A stretch of 64,000 bases of DNA from Halalkalicoccus sp. CG83 (GCF_037081715.1 NZ_JAZDDH010000002.1:434001-498000); one strand, 5' to 3'. Numbered from the stretch's first letter, positions 42,645-52,215 are shown. The notes: generated from the letters alone by a model not told the origin. Numbers and translations: made by a program.

Positions 42645-42650
42645 TTTAGG
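42645..42650 (+). promoter_or_regulatory. TATA box of topA
   Basis: TTTAGG 28 nt before an ATG at 42675, the standard leaderless spacing. That ATG is out of frame with topA by one base (see topA). Confidence 0.5.
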
Positions 42651-42703
42651 CGCCGCGTCGGCCTATCTCCCCCAATGACGCACGCGCCGCGAGGGGGATC
42701 GCC

Positions 42704-45202
42704 GTGGAGCTGATCATCACCGAGAAGGACAACGCCGCCCGCCGGCTCGCCGCCATCCTGAGCGGCGACTCCGCCGAGGTCGAGCGAAAGAACGGCGTCA
42801 ACGTCTACCGCTGGGGTGGAACGCGCTGTATCGGGCTCTCGGGCCACGTCGTCGCCGTCGACTTCCCGTCCGAGTACTCGGACTGGCGCGACGTCGAGCC
42901 CGTCGAGCTGATCGACGCCGACGTCGAGAAGACCGCGACCCAGGAGAACATCGTCCGCACCGTCCGGTCGCTCGCCCGCCAGGCGAACCGCGTGACGATC
43001 GCCACCGACTACGACCGCGAGGGCGAGCTCATCGGCAAGGAGGCCTACGAGATCGTCCGCGAGGTCAACGACGACGCGTCGGTCGACCGGGTTCGGTTCT
43101 CCTCGATCACCGAGGGCGAGGTCAGGAAGGCGTTCGAGAACCCCGACGAGATCGACTTCGACCTCGCGGCGGCCGGCGAGGCCCGACAGATCATCGACCT
43201 CGTGTGGGGTGCCGCGCTCACCCGGTTCCTCTCGCTTGCCGCGCGCCAGCTGGGCAACGACTTCATCTCGGTCGGGAGGGTCCAGAGCCCGACGCTGAAG
43301 CTGATCGTCGACCGCGAGCGCGAGATCGAGGCGTTCGACCCCGAGGAGTACTGGGAGCTGTTCGCGGCGCTCGCGAAGGAGGACGACGCCGGCGAGGGGT
43401 TCGACGCCCAGTACTTCTACCGCGACGAGGACGGAAACGAGGCCGAACGCGTCTGGGACGGCGAGCGAGCCGAGACGGTCTACGAGGCGCTTCGGGAGGC
43501 GAACGAGGCCCGTGCGGAGGAGGTCTCCCGACGCAGCCGAACCGACGAGCCGCCCGCGCCGTTCAACACCACGCAGTTCATCCGGGCCGCGAGCTCGCTC
43601 GGCTACTCCGCGAAGCGGGCGATGAGCATCGCGGAGGACCTCTACACCGCCGGCTACGTCACCTATCCCCGGACCGACAACACCGTCTACCCCGAGGACC
43701 TCGACCCCCGCGAGCTGCTCTCGGCGTTCACGTCGAACCGGACGTTCGGCGAGGACGCCGAAACCCTCCTCGAGACTGAGGAGATCAGCCCCACGGAGGG
43801 CGACGAGGAGACGACCGACCACCCGCCGATCCACCCCACCGAGGAGCTTCCGACGAGGGGGGAGCTCTCGGAGGACGAGTGGGAGGTCTACGAACTGATC
43901 GTCCGGCGCTTCTTCGCGACGGTCGCCGATCCCGCCCGCTGGCAGCACCTCCGCGTGGTCGTCGCCGTCGGGGAGCACCGCTTGAAGGCAAACGGCAAGC
44001 GGCTGGTCGAACCGGGCTACCACGCGGTCTACCCCTACTTCAGCACGAGCGAGAACTACGTCCCCGACGTCGAGGAGGGCGAGACCCTCTCGGTGACCGA
44101 CGTGAGCATCGAGGAGAAGGAGACCCAGCCACCCCGACGCTACGGCCAGTCGCGCCTGATCGAGACGATGGAGAAGATGGGGATCGGCACCAAGTCCACG
44201 CGCCACAACACCATCGAGAAGCTCTACGACCGGGGCTACATCGAAAGCGACCCGCCGCGTCCGACGAAGCTGGCGATGGCGGTCGTCGAGGCCGGCGAGG
44301 AGTACGCCGACCGCGTCGTGAGCGAGGCGATGACCGCCCAGCTCGAGGAGGACATGGCCGCGATCGCCGCCGGCGAGAAGACGCTCGACGAGGTGGCGGA
44401 CGAGTCCCGCGAGATGCTCTCCCGGGTGTTCGAGGACCTCGAACGCTCGCGCGAGGAGATCGGCGACCACCTCCAGAAGTCGCTCAAGGCCGACAAGACC
44501 CTCGGACCCTGCCCGGAGTCGGGCCACGACCTGCTGGTCCGGCGCTCCCGTCGGGGGTCGTACTTCGTCGGCTGTGACGGCTACCCCGACTGCGAGTACA
44601 CGCTGCCGCTTCCGAACACCGGCAAGCCGCTGATCCTCGACGAGCGCTGTGAGGACCACGACCTACGTCACGTGAAGATGCTCGCCGGACGGGGGACGTT
44701 CGTCCACGGCTGCCCACAGTGTAAGGCCGACGAGGCCGACGAGGCAGAGGATCGGATCATCGGCGTCTGTCCGGAGTGTGGGGAGGAACACGGCGGCGAA
44801 CTCGCGATCAAACAGCTTCGAAACGGCGCGCGGCTCGTCGGCTGTACGCGCTATCCCGACTGCGACTACTCGCTCCCGCTGCCGAGACGCGGCGAGATCG
44901 AGATCACCGACGAGCACTGTGAGGAACACGGCCTTCCCGAACTGCTCGTCCACTCGGGCGACGAGCCCTGGGAGCTGGGCTGTCCGATCTGCAACTACCT
45001 CGAGTACCAGGCCAGAGAGAGCGACTCCGGCAGCGACCTCGAGAGCCTGGAGGGCGTCGGCGCGAAGACCGCGGAGAAGCTCGCGGCCGCGGGCATCGAG
45101 AGCGTCGTCGACCTGCGCGAGGTCGAGCCCGAGACGGTCGCGAGCGAGGTCGAGGGGATCAGCGCCGACCGCGTCAGGAAGTGGCAGGCGAAGGCGAGCT
45201 GA
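42704..45202 (+). CDS. topA: DNA topoisomerase I (type IA)
   Basis: 832 aa if started at GTG 42704 (reads ELIITEKDNAARRLAAILSG). Toprim DYDREGELIGKEAY, active-site tyrosine in GYVTYPRTDN, zinc-ribbon cysteines at about 596-760 (GCDGYPDCEYTLPLP, CPECGEEHGG, CTRYPDCDYSLPLP), and a C-terminal helix-hairpin-helix (LESLEGVGAKTAEKLAAAGI). Relaxes negative supercoils. The promoter-linked ATG at 42675 opens a 12-codon frame; one extra G in the G5 run at 42693-42697 would fuse it to topA, so the 5' end may be mis-sequenced. Confidence 0.94.
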   Translation: MELIITEKDNAARRLAAILSGDSAEVERKNGVNVYRWGGTRCIGLSGHVVAVDFPSEYSDWRDVEPVELIDADVEKTATQENIVRTVRSLARQANRVTIATDYDREGELIGKEAYEIVREVNDDASVDRVRFSSITEGEVRKAFENPDEIDFDLAAAGEARQIIDLVWGAALTRFLSLAARQLGNDFISVGRVQSPTLKLIVDREREIEAFDPEEYWELFAALAKEDDAGEGFDAQYFYRDEDGNEAERVWDGERAETVYEALREANEARAEEVSRRSRTDEPPAPFNTTQFIRAASSLGYSAKRAMSIAEDLYTAGYVTYPRTDNTVYPEDLDPRELLSAFTSNRTFGEDAETLLETEEISPTEGDEETTDHPPIHPTEELPTRGELSEDEWEVYELIVRRFFATVADPARWQHLRVVVAVGEHRLKANGKRLVEPGYHAVYPYFSTSENYVPDVEEGETLSVTDVSIEEKETQPPRRYGQSRLIETMEKMGIGTKSTRHNTIEKLYDRGYIESDPPRPTKLAMAVVEAGEEYADRVVSEAMTAQLEEDMAAIAAGEKTLDEVADESREMLSRVFEDLERSREEIGDHLQKSLKADKTLGPCPESGHDLLVRRSRRGSYFVGCDGYPDCEYTLPLPNTGKPLILDERCEDHDLRHVKMLAGRGTFVHGCPQCKADEADEAEDRIIGVCPECGEEHGGELAIKQLRNGARLVGCTRYPDCDYSLPLPRRGEIEITDEHCEEHGLPELLVHSGDEPWELGCPICNYLEYQARESDSGSDLESLEGVGAKTAEKLAAAGIESVVDLREVEPETVASEVEGISADRVRKWQAKAS

Positions 45203-45586
45203 TTACTTCCGGTACTCGTGCTCCCGAAGCGTCTCGGGATCGACTTCGTCGAGCGCCCGCTCGTGGGTCGCCTCGAGGACGATCGGCGGGGCGACGCCGG
45301 CGTCACGGGCCTCGACCCAGCGGGGCAGACAGAGACACCAGCGATCGCCCGGCTCGAGCCCCGGGAAGTCGAGTTCGGGCCGGGGCGTCACGAGGTCGTT
45401 GCCCCGTGCCTTACCGAACTCGAGGAACTCCTCGGTCAGCACCGCACAGACCTCGTGGCGGCCCGGATCCCGCCGGAGGTGTCGACAGCGGCCGTCCCGG
45501 AGGAAGCCGGTCTCGGGGTCCTCGCTGCAGGGACGTAGCTCCGTGCCGTAGACGTTCCGCTCGGCGTCCGCTGGTTCGTCCGCCAT
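45203..45586 (-). CDS. DUF2237-family protein
   Basis: 127 aa from MADEPADAERNVYGTELRPC. DUF2237 signature blocks: CSEDPETGFLRDGRC, HEVCAVLTEEFLEFGKARGN, PRPELDFPGLEPGDRWCLCL and VEARDAGVAPPIVLEATHE. Conserved cysteines suggest metal or redox chemistry; function unknown in the family. Its stop abuts the convergent topA stop. Confidence 0.85.
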   Translation of the reverse strand: MADEPADAERNVYGTELRPCSEDPETGFLRDGRCRHLRRDPGRHEVCAVLTEEFLEFGKARGNDLVTPRPELDFPGLEPGDRWCLCLPRWVEARDAGVAPPIVLEATHERALDEVDPETLREHEYRK

Positions 45587-45747
45587 ACGGTTCCGGTCCG
45601 GATCGAGGGCGAAAACGCTTGGCATCGACCGATCCCGCCCCGGTCCGTGGCGTCGGTCGTCCCCCCGTGCTCCCCCCGCCTCGACGGCGGGTTCGCCCGG
45701 CTTGAGCATCCGAAGGGGTTTTAGTCCGCCCTTTGAATTGAACCGGT

Positions 45748-46473
45748 ATGAGCGCGCCGTGGGCCGACTGGGATCACATCGTGAAGATCGACCCCGACAA
45801 GGAGCTCGCCGACGGCGAGACCTTCGAGGACGTCTGTCGGACGGGGACCGACGCGATCGAGATCGGGGGGACGACGGGCATGACCCAGGAGAACATGCAG
45901 GCCGTGATCGACGCCTGTGCGAAGTACGACGTCCCGCTCTACCAGGAGCCGAGCAACCCCGCCGTGGTCGTCGAAGACGAGGCGCTCGAGGGGTATCTGA
46001 TCCCGACGGTGTTCAACGCGGGCGACGTCTTCTGGGTGGTCGGCGCACACAAGGAGTGGCTCCGCATGAGCGCGAACTTCGACTGGACGCGAACGTTCAC
46101 CGAGGCGTACATCGTCCTCAACCCCGACTCAAGCGTCGCGGAGTACACCGACGCGGACTGCGACCAGTCCGCCGAGGACGTCGCGGCCTACGCCGAACTC
46201 GCCGAACACATGTTCGGCCAGCCGATCGTCTACATCGAGTACTCGGGCATGTTCGGCGACCCCGAGAAGGTCCGCGCGGGACGGGACGCCCTCGACGACG
46301 CGACCCTGTTCTACGGCGGCGGCATCGGCGACTACGAGTCGGCGAACACGATGGCCCGACATGCGGACGTCGTCGTCGTCGGCGACCTGGTCCACGACGA
46401 GGGCTGTGGGGCCGTCGAGGAGACCGTCGAAGGCGCGAAGGACGCGCGCTCGGAGGTCGCCGGACCGAGCTGA
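45748..46473 (+). CDS. Geranylgeranylglyceryl phosphate synthase
   Basis: 241 aa. The PcrB/GGGPS barrel: [49 protein letters not shown] and [13 protein letters not shown] for the phosphate site. Joins geranylgeranyl diphosphate to sn-glycerol-1-phosphate, the first archaeal ether-lipid step. A TATA-like TTTTAGTC lies at about 45719. Confidence 0.93.
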   Translation: MSAPWADWDHIVKIDPDKELADGETFEDVCRTGTDAIEIGGTTGMTQENMQAVIDACAKYDVPLYQEPSNPAVVVEDEALEGYLIPTVFNAGDVFWVVGAHKEWLRMSANFDWTRTFTEAYIVLNPDSSVAEYTDADCDQSAEDVAAYAELAEHMFGQPIVYIEYSGMFGDPEKVRAGRDALDDATLFYGGGIGDYESANTMARHADVVVVGDLVHDEGCGAVEETVEGAKDARSEVAGPS

Positions 46474-46631
46474 TTCGAACGAGTATCGGAACGTTGAGGA
46501 GGGAGACGTTCCTATCCGTGACCGGTTAGGCCGACGTGAGAGACCACGGGCGGTCGAACTCGTCCGTTCTCCGAGTACCGTCCCTCTCGAGCCCGCCGAG
46601 TCACCGCGTCCACGCCGACCGTCAACTGGCC

Positions 46632-48062
46632 ATGTCAACGGATACCAACCCCACCAACGTCGTCCTCGTCACGGTCGATTCGCTGCGTGCGGACGCGATC
46701 GAACCCTACTCCGAGGAACACCGGACGCCGACGTTGCGGCGGCTGGCCGAGCGGGGCACCGTCTTCGAGCACGCCTTCGCGACCGGCAACTGGACGCCCT
46801 TCTCGTTTCCCGGGCTGCTCGCTTCGCGTCCGGTCTTCGCCGACTCGGGGACCGTCGGCGTCACCGAGAGCGAGACGCTCGCCGACGCGCTCTCCGAGGC
46901 GGGCGTCGCCACCGGCGGGTTCAACGCCGCGAACGGCTTTCTCACCCCCCACTGGGGCTACGACAGCGGGTTCGACGAGTTCGAGTCGTTCGTGGCCGAT
47001 GCCGACTCCTTCTACGGGAAGTATCTCGCTACCCACCCCACCGTCGAGGCGTGGTTGCAGCTCGCGAGCGCCCCCGTTCGGCGCCTCGTCTCACGGCTGC
47101 GCGGCGAGGACGACGACCGGCCGTTCATGGACGCCTCGAGGATGCTCGACGTCGAACGACGGGCGAAGGAGTTCGTCGAGCGCTCGCAGACGCCCTTCTT
47201 CCTCTGGATCCACTACATGGACGTCCACACGCCGTACGCGCCGGCGCCGCGACACTTCCGGGAGGTCTCGTCGTCGACCCTCGGGACTCCGGAGATGCTC
47301 CTGGCTCACGCCCGAGCGGGGCTCGGGCAGGGCGTGAACGAGCGAACGCTCGCGGGCCTCAGGACGCTCTACCAGGCGACCGTTCGCCAGGTCGATGCGA
47401 GCATCGGACGACTGCTCGAGACGCTCTCGGCCGCCGGCCTCCGCGAGGAGACCTGCGTCGTCGTCGCCGGCGATCACGGCGAGGAGTTCCAGGAGCACGG
47501 TCATCTGGCACACTACCCGAAGCTCTACGACGAACTCCTCCACGTACCGTTGATCGTCGACGCGCCGGGCGAGTCGTCACGACGCATCGAGCGGGCGGTC
47601 GGGCTCGACGACGTCCCGCCGACGATCACCGCACTGCTCGGCGTCTCGCCGCCGAAGACGTGGTCGGGGCACTCGCTCGTCGGCTCGATCGAGACCGGCG
47701 AGCGCCCCGACGGCGAGCCGGTGATCTCCGTGACTGTTCGCGACGACCCGGTGACACGCCAGCCGATCCCCCGCGACCTCGAGGACGGCGACCTGCTGGT
47801 GAGCGCGCGCACCGACGATTGGACGTACATCGAGAACGTCGACAGCGAGACCGCCGAACTGTACCACCGTCCCTCCGATCCGGTCCAGCGGTACGACCGG
47901 TCGGTGGATCCCGGCCCGGAAGCCGACGCGGCGATCGAACGACTCCGGCCGCTCGTCCGCGAGCACGCCCGATCGATTCGGGCGGCGGGATCGGCGTCGA
48001 CGCCGGCCGGGCCGGCCGACGAGGCGGTCGAGACGAGACTCGAGGCGCTTGGCTACCGATAA
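46632..48062 (+). CDS. Sulfatase-like hydrolase/transferase
   Basis: 476 aa from MSTDTNPTNVVLVTVDSLRA. Alkaline-phosphatase superfamily: metal Asp in VTVDSLRAD, distal ligands in VVAGDHGEEFQEHGHL, and a substrate loop FATGNWTPFSFPGLLASR. The formylglycine motif (C/S)XPXR is absent; Thr55 in NWTPF is the likely nucleophile by alignment of the loop, as in phosphoglycerol-type transferases (inference). Linked to gtrA downstream by 3 nt, suggesting surface glycan or polymer modification. Confidence 0.82.
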   Translation: MSTDTNPTNVVLVTVDSLRADAIEPYSEEHRTPTLRRLAERGTVFEHAFATGNWTPFSFPGLLASRPVFADSGTVGVTESETLADALSEAGVATGGFNAANGFLTPHWGYDSGFDEFESFVADADSFYGKYLATHPTVEAWLQLASAPVRRLVSRLRGEDDDRPFMDASRMLDVERRAKEFVERSQTPFFLWIHYMDVHTPYAPAPRHFREVSSSTLGTPEMLLAHARAGLGQGVNERTLAGLRTLYQATVRQVDASIGRLLETLSAAGLREETCVVVAGDHGEEFQEHGHLAHYPKLYDELLHVPLIVDAPGESSRRIERAVGLDDVPPTITALLGVSPPKTWSGHSLVGSIETGERPDGEPVISVTVRDDPVTRQPIPRDLEDGDLLVSARTDDWTYIENVDSETAELYHRPSDPVQRYDRSVDPGPEADAAIERLRPLVREHARSIRAAGSASTPAGPADEAVETRLEALGYR

Positions 48063-48065
48063 CCG

Positions 48066-48491
48066 ATGGTCCGGGAGCTCCTGAGGGCGACGTTGGAGGG
48101 GCCGCTGGCGGCCCGCCTGCGGCGGTTCTTCGTCGTCGGGGCCGTCGCGGCGGGCCTCCAGACGCTGTTACTCGCGGGCTTCGTCGAGTACGGGCAGGTC
48201 CACTACCTGCTGGCGGCGGCGGTCGCCATCGAGATCACGATCGTCTTCCAGTACGTGCTCAACAACGTCTGGACGTTCAGGGCCGCCAAGAACACGGGCT
48301 GGGGCGAGTACCTCTCCGGGTTGGCGAAGACGAACCTCGTCCGCGGCTCCGCGATCCCGCTCCAGCTCGGGGTGCTGTACGGGCTGGTCACCTGGCCCGG
48401 GATCGCCTACCTGATCGCCAACGGCATCGCCATCCTCGTCAGCGGCGTCTACCGGTACGTCCTCGACGCCCGCTGGACGTGGGACGTCTGA
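48066..48491 (+). CDS. GtrA-family membrane protein
   Basis: 141 aa, four hydrophobic segments. FFVVGAVAAGLQTLLLAGFV, NNVWTFRAAKNTGW and the C-terminal YRYVLDARWTWDV match GtrA. The family helps move lipid-linked sugars across the membrane. Start lies 3 nt after the sulfatase-like stop. Confidence 0.87.
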   Translation: MVRELLRATLEGPLAARLRRFFVVGAVAAGLQTLLLAGFVEYGQVHYLLAAAVAIEITIVFQYVLNNVWTFRAAKNTGWGEYLSGLAKTNLVRGSAIPLQLGVLYGLVTWPGIAYLIANGIAILVSGVYRYVLDARWTWDV

Positions 48492-48507
48492 CCCACCTCG
48501 TCGTCTC

Positions 48508-48974
48508 TCACTCGGAGCAGGGCTCCTCGTCGCTTCGGCCGGACTGCGAGCCGTTCTCTCCCGTCGTGAGTCGTCGATCCACCGCGAAAACGGCGAGCGC
48601 ACGGACCAGCGCCGTCGCGAGCACGCGCAGGTCGGCCGAGACGTAGAGGTCCGGCGCCGGGTGGCGCCACCAGGTCAGCGGGTAGAGCCAGGTACCGGAA
48701 CGGCCGTCGGCGTGGAGCTTCAGCGCGTCGAGCAGGAGATGTGAGAGCCGCCGGCCGCCAGCACCGTGAACGCCCGGCGTCGTTCGGCGAAGAGGAACGC
48801 GAGGAGGCCCGCCAGCAGCGCGACGCCGCCGACGTGGTTCGCGTAGTCGGTCGTCAGCTGCTCGCCAGTCGAATAGGGCCAGCCCGTCTCGTAGGTCGCG
48901 CCGTAGTGGACACAGAGTCCCAGGGTGGCGGCGAGGAGGACGGTCGCGGACAGCAGTCGAACCCGTCGATCCAT
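48508..48974 (-). pseudogene. YdjM/DUF457-type membrane metal hydrolase, frameshifted
   Basis: From ATG 48974 one frame reads [20 protein letters not shown] and helices to [13 protein letters not shown]; at about 48748-48752 the frame breaks. The other frame continues with LSHLLLDALKLHADGRSGTW, LYPLTWWRHPAPDLYVSADL, i.e. the SHLLLD metal-site motif and C-terminal part of the family. One missing base explains it. As written, translation ends 14 codons later. Divergent from aspS. Confidence 0.75.
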
Positions 48975-49072
48975 GGCGTGGGTCGGACGCCGACGCGCAA
49001 ACGATCGTCGGTCGTCGCTCCCGTTGCGGCGAAAAGACGGACTTTAAGCCCCGCCCTGGCAAACCCGGGAGC

Positions 49073-50374
49073 ATGCAGGATCGAACCTACACGGCCGACG
49101 CCGAACCCGGCGAGACCGTCACCGTGGCGGGCTGGGTTCACGAGATCCGTGATCTCGGCGGCATCGCGTTTCTCATCCTTCGCGACAGGAGCGGCAGGAT
49201 CCAGGTCAAGTTCGAGAAAGAGGAGATGGACGACGAACTGGTCGAGACCGGCCTCGATCTCGCGCGCGAGAGCGTGATCTCGGCGACGGGCACCGTCGAG
49301 GAGGAGCCCCGGGCGCCGACGGGCGTCGAGATCACGCCCGACTCGCTTTCGGTGATCGCCGAGGCCGAGCCCGGACTCCCGCTTGACCCCTCGGGGAAGG
49401 TCGACGCCGAGCTCTCGACGCGGCTGAACAACCGTACCCTCGACCTCCGAAAGGAGGAGACGAAGGCGATCTTCGAGATCCGCGCGGAGGTGCTTCGCGC
49501 GGTGCGCGAGAGCTTCCGCGCGATGGACTGTACGGAGATCAACACGCCGAAGATCGTCGCCACCGGTACCGAGGGCGGCACGGAGCTGTTCCCGATCACC
49601 TACTTCGGCGAGGAGGCGTTCATGAACCAGTCGCCCCAGCTGTTCAAGCAGCTGATGGTCGGCTCCGGGCTCGAACGCGTCTTCGAGATCGGCCCCATCT
49701 TCCGCGCCGAGGAGCACAACACGCCACGACACCTCAACGAGGCGACGATGATCGACTTCGAGAGCGCGTTCATCGACCACGAGGAGGCGATGGACGCCTG
49801 CGAGCGAACCCTGCTCGCGGCGTACGAGGGCGTCGCGGAGAACTGCGAGGAGGAGCTCGAGACGCTCGGCTACGACGACTTCTCGGTACCCGATGCGGGC
49901 TTCCCCCGCCTCAGCTACGAGGAGGCGATCGAGCGGATCAACGCCACCGGCGAACTCGACGAGCAGTTGGTGTGGGGCGACGACCTCCCGACGGAGGGCG
50001 AGAAAGCCCTGGGGAAGGACGTCGGCGGCCACTACTTCGTGACCGACTGGCCCAGCGAGATCAAGCCGTTCTACATCCAGGACTACGACGACGACCCAGA
50101 CCTCTCGAAGGGGTTCGACCTGATGCATCCCCGCATGGAGCTCGTCTCGGGCGGCCAGCGCGAACACCGTCACGACGAGCTCGTCGCGGGCTTCGAGGCA
50201 CAGGGGCTCAACCCCGAGCAGTTCGACTACTACACCGAGATGTTCAAGTACGGGATGCCGCCCCACGCGGGCTGGGCCTACGGCGTCGAGCGCCTCGTCA
50301 TGACGATGCTCGACCTGGAGAACATCCGCGAGGCCGTCCTCTTCCCGAGGGATCGTCAGCGACTGAGCCCATAG
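49073..50374 (+). CDS. aspS: Aspartyl-tRNA synthetase, apparently non-discriminating
   Basis: 433 aa archaeal class IIb. OB anticodon domain ([20 protein letters not shown]), motif 2 [19 protein letters not shown] and motif 3 [14 protein letters not shown]. His23 in GWVHEIRD corresponds to the histidine reported for non-discriminating archaeal AspRS, where discriminating enzymes carry a different residue (established knowledge, alignment by eye). It would also make Asp-tRNA(Asn) for GatCAB. TATA-like CTTTAAG is about 29 nt upstream. Confidence 0.94.
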   Translation: MQDRTYTADAEPGETVTVAGWVHEIRDLGGIAFLILRDRSGRIQVKFEKEEMDDELVETGLDLARESVISATGTVEEEPRAPTGVEITPDSLSVIAEAEPGLPLDPSGKVDAELSTRLNNRTLDLRKEETKAIFEIRAEVLRAVRESFRAMDCTEINTPKIVATGTEGGTELFPITYFGEEAFMNQSPQLFKQLMVGSGLERVFEIGPIFRAEEHNTPRHLNEATMIDFESAFIDHEEAMDACERTLLAAYEGVAENCEEELETLGYDDFSVPDAGFPRLSYEEAIERINATGELDEQLVWGDDLPTEGEKALGKDVGGHYFVTDWPSEIKPFYIQDYDDDPDLSKGFDLMHPRMELVSGGQREHRHDELVAGFEAQGLNPEQFDYYTEMFKYGMPPHAGWAYGVERLVMTMLDLENIREAVLFPRDRQRLSP

Positions 50375-50548
50375 GCGAACTCCCTGGGAACCAGCGAGGC
50401 GAACGGAGTGAGTGCCCCACGGCGATCGCAACCGGCTGTCCGCGTGAGAACGCGTCGAGGGACGACGGTCGTCAGCGGCCGAGTCCGCGGACCGAGACGT
50501 CGGAAGCCGGCAGAGGCTTTATTCGCCGCTCGTCCCTCGTTCGAGACG

Positions 50549-51148
50549 ATGGTCGATACCAACCAGCAGGTCATCGAGGAGGCGCGACAGCGTGGCGAGA
50601 CGCTCACCAGTCGGGAGCTGCTTCTACTGATCGAACGATACCACCAACCTGGTGATCCGGGCGTCGATCAGGAGGTGCTCGAGGCCTACGACGCCGAGCT
50701 CGCTCGGGACGACGTCATCCCCTATAAGGAGGGCCAGTTTCTCGGGAGCATCGAGCGAGACCTCGGCGACGACGAGTCGTGGGTCGGCGAGGGGACCTAC
50801 TACCCCGTCGGCGACGGTCGGATCAGTGCGTTTCCGGCGGCGTGGCACGACGAGCTCGGCGATACGGCCGATGTACGGGCGTACGTCGACGTGATCGGCA
50901 ACGAGCTGGGCGGATCGGACACCGATTCCGACTCACAGCGCGGCGGGAGGGGGACCGGCGTACCCGAGGGGCTGTTGCTCGAGGCGGCGAGGGCGGTCGG
51001 CGGACTGGATCAGGAGACCGCGAAGAGCCGTCTGGAGGAACAGCGCGACGCCGGAGAGCTCGTTCAGGACGCGGACCAGCACCCCGACGCACGCGTCCAC
51101 CTCTCCGAGGACACCGACGAGATGCGCGACGGCTCGCTCGAGGACTGA
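50549..51148 (+). CDS. Conserved haloarchaeal protein (199 aa)
   Basis: MVDTNQQVIEEARQRGETLT start. Mixed fold, with an acidic low-complexity spacer (about 132-145) and a C-terminal helical region (TGVPEGLLLEAARAVGGLDQ). Possibly HTH-like around LDQETAKSRLEEQRDAGEL. No domain I can name. The long in-frame upstream extension is Arg-rich and not coding-like. Confidence 0.6.
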   Translation: MVDTNQQVIEEARQRGETLTSRELLLLIERYHQPGDPGVDQEVLEAYDAELARDDVIPYKEGQFLGSIERDLGDDESWVGEGTYYPVGDGRISAFPAAWHDELGDTADVRAYVDVIGNELGGSDTDSDSQRGGRGTGVPEGLLLEAARAVGGLDQETAKSRLEEQRDAGELVQDADQHPDARVHLSEDTDEMRDGSLED

Positions 51149-51203
51149 TCGTCACCCCGTATCAGCTCTGCTGGAGCCGCTCGAACCGTTCTCGTCGAAC
51201 TAA

Positions 51204-51256
51204 TCTAGACTAGATAGTATTTACTATCGGCCGACATGTATATGCGGGAGGCCCGC
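51204..51256 (+). promoter_or_regulatory. Cluster of inverted repeats upstream of the deacetylase gene
   Basis: Three palindromes in 53 bp: TCTAG-A-CTAGA (51204-51214), GATAGTA-TT-TACTATC (51213-51228, 7-bp arms) and GCGGG-AGG-CCCGC (51244-51256). The AT-rich middle one contains a TATA-like TATTTAC about 48 nt before the ATG at 51267. Strong candidate operator region in an otherwise GC-rich stretch. Confidence 0.5.
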
Positions 51257-51266
51257 GTGTATTAGT

Positions 51267-52154
51267 ATGAATTCTGTCATGAACGTGCGCGACTTCACCT
51301 TCGATCACTACACGCGCCTGCTCGACGGCGCCCTCGAGAACGACTACACGTTCTACACGCTCGGCGAGTACGTCTCGATGAGAGAACACGAGACGCCGTG
51401 CGTCGTGATCCGACACGACGTCGACCGGAAGGTCAGCACGGCGCGAGCGATGGCCCACGAGGAGGCAACGCGGGGGATCTCCACGACCTACTACTTCCGG
51501 ACGTCGACGTTCAGTCCGGAGGTCGCACGGGAGACCGAGCGACGGGGCCACGAGGTCGGCTACCACTACGAGGACCTCGTCAAGACCCGCGGCGACTTCG
51601 AGGCGGCCCACGAGCGGTTCGCACGGAACCTCGATCGGTTCCGCGAGCACGCCGACGTTCGGACGATCTGCCCGCACGGAAGTCCGCTGTCGCCCCACCA
51701 CAACCTGGACATGTGGCGCGGCGATCGAACGATCGAGGAGTACGGACTGCTCGGCGAGGCGTATCTCTCGATGGAGACCGCGAACGACGACCCCGGGAAG
51801 GCGTCGTACGTCTCCGATACCGGACGATCGTGGGGAGCGCCGATCTCCGGGTTCGGCCGGGTCGAGACGACCGACGACCTGATCGCGGCCTTCGAGTCGG
51901 GCGCCTGTGAGCGGTACTGTCTGCTCGTCCATCCCGGTCGGTGGTCGCGTTCGCCGACCGAACAGCTACAGCGCGTCGCCTGGGATCTCGGCGCCGAGAC
52001 GGCGAAGACGGCCGCGAGGACGGTCCACGGTCTCACCCGCTCCGGGCTCCCGTCGGCGTCGATCGGGTCGGACTCCGACGATCGGACACCGCGGCGTCCC
52101 GCCCCCGCGGCGCCGGAGGGTGAGACGACGGGCGAGGCGGAGAGCCGGCCCTGA
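51267..52154 (+). CDS. Polysaccharide-deacetylase-like protein
   Basis: 295 aa. TPCVVIRHDVDRKVSTARAM has the HDVD aspartates, VGYHYEDLVKTRGDFEAAHE and TICPHGSPLSPHHNLDM have metal-site histidines; LLVHPGRWSRS is a C-terminal block. A NodB-like family member often found in archaeal surface-glycan loci. The last 50 residues are low complexity (S/P/E/T). Strong palindromic promoter upstream. Different from the deacetylase at the left end. Confidence 0.75.
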   Translation: MNSVMNVRDFTFDHYTRLLDGALENDYTFYTLGEYVSMREHETPCVVIRHDVDRKVSTARAMAHEEATRGISTTYYFRTSTFSPEVARETERRGHEVGYHYEDLVKTRGDFEAAHERFARNLDRFREHADVRTICPHGSPLSPHHNLDMWRGDRTIEEYGLLGEAYLSMETANDDPGKASYVSDTGRSWGAPISGFGRVETTDDLIAAFESGACERYCLLVHPGRWSRSPTEQLQRVAWDLGAETAKTAARTVHGLTRSGLPSASIGSDSDDRTPRRPAPAAPEGETTGEAESRP

Positions 52155-52215
52155 CGGACCGTCGCGTCGGGATCGAGTGAAAGGCTTAAGCGTTCAGTGG
52201 GTCGATTTCGCGGAT

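Noticed and set aside
42377-44659. 760-codon minus-strand frame opposite topA
   Set aside because: Antisense shadow; topA has all catalytic and zinc motifs in the other strand.
46632-48062. Annotating the sulfatase-like gene as a true arylsulfatase
   Set aside because: The required CXPXR/SXPXR formylglycine motif is missing, so only the superfamily is claimed.
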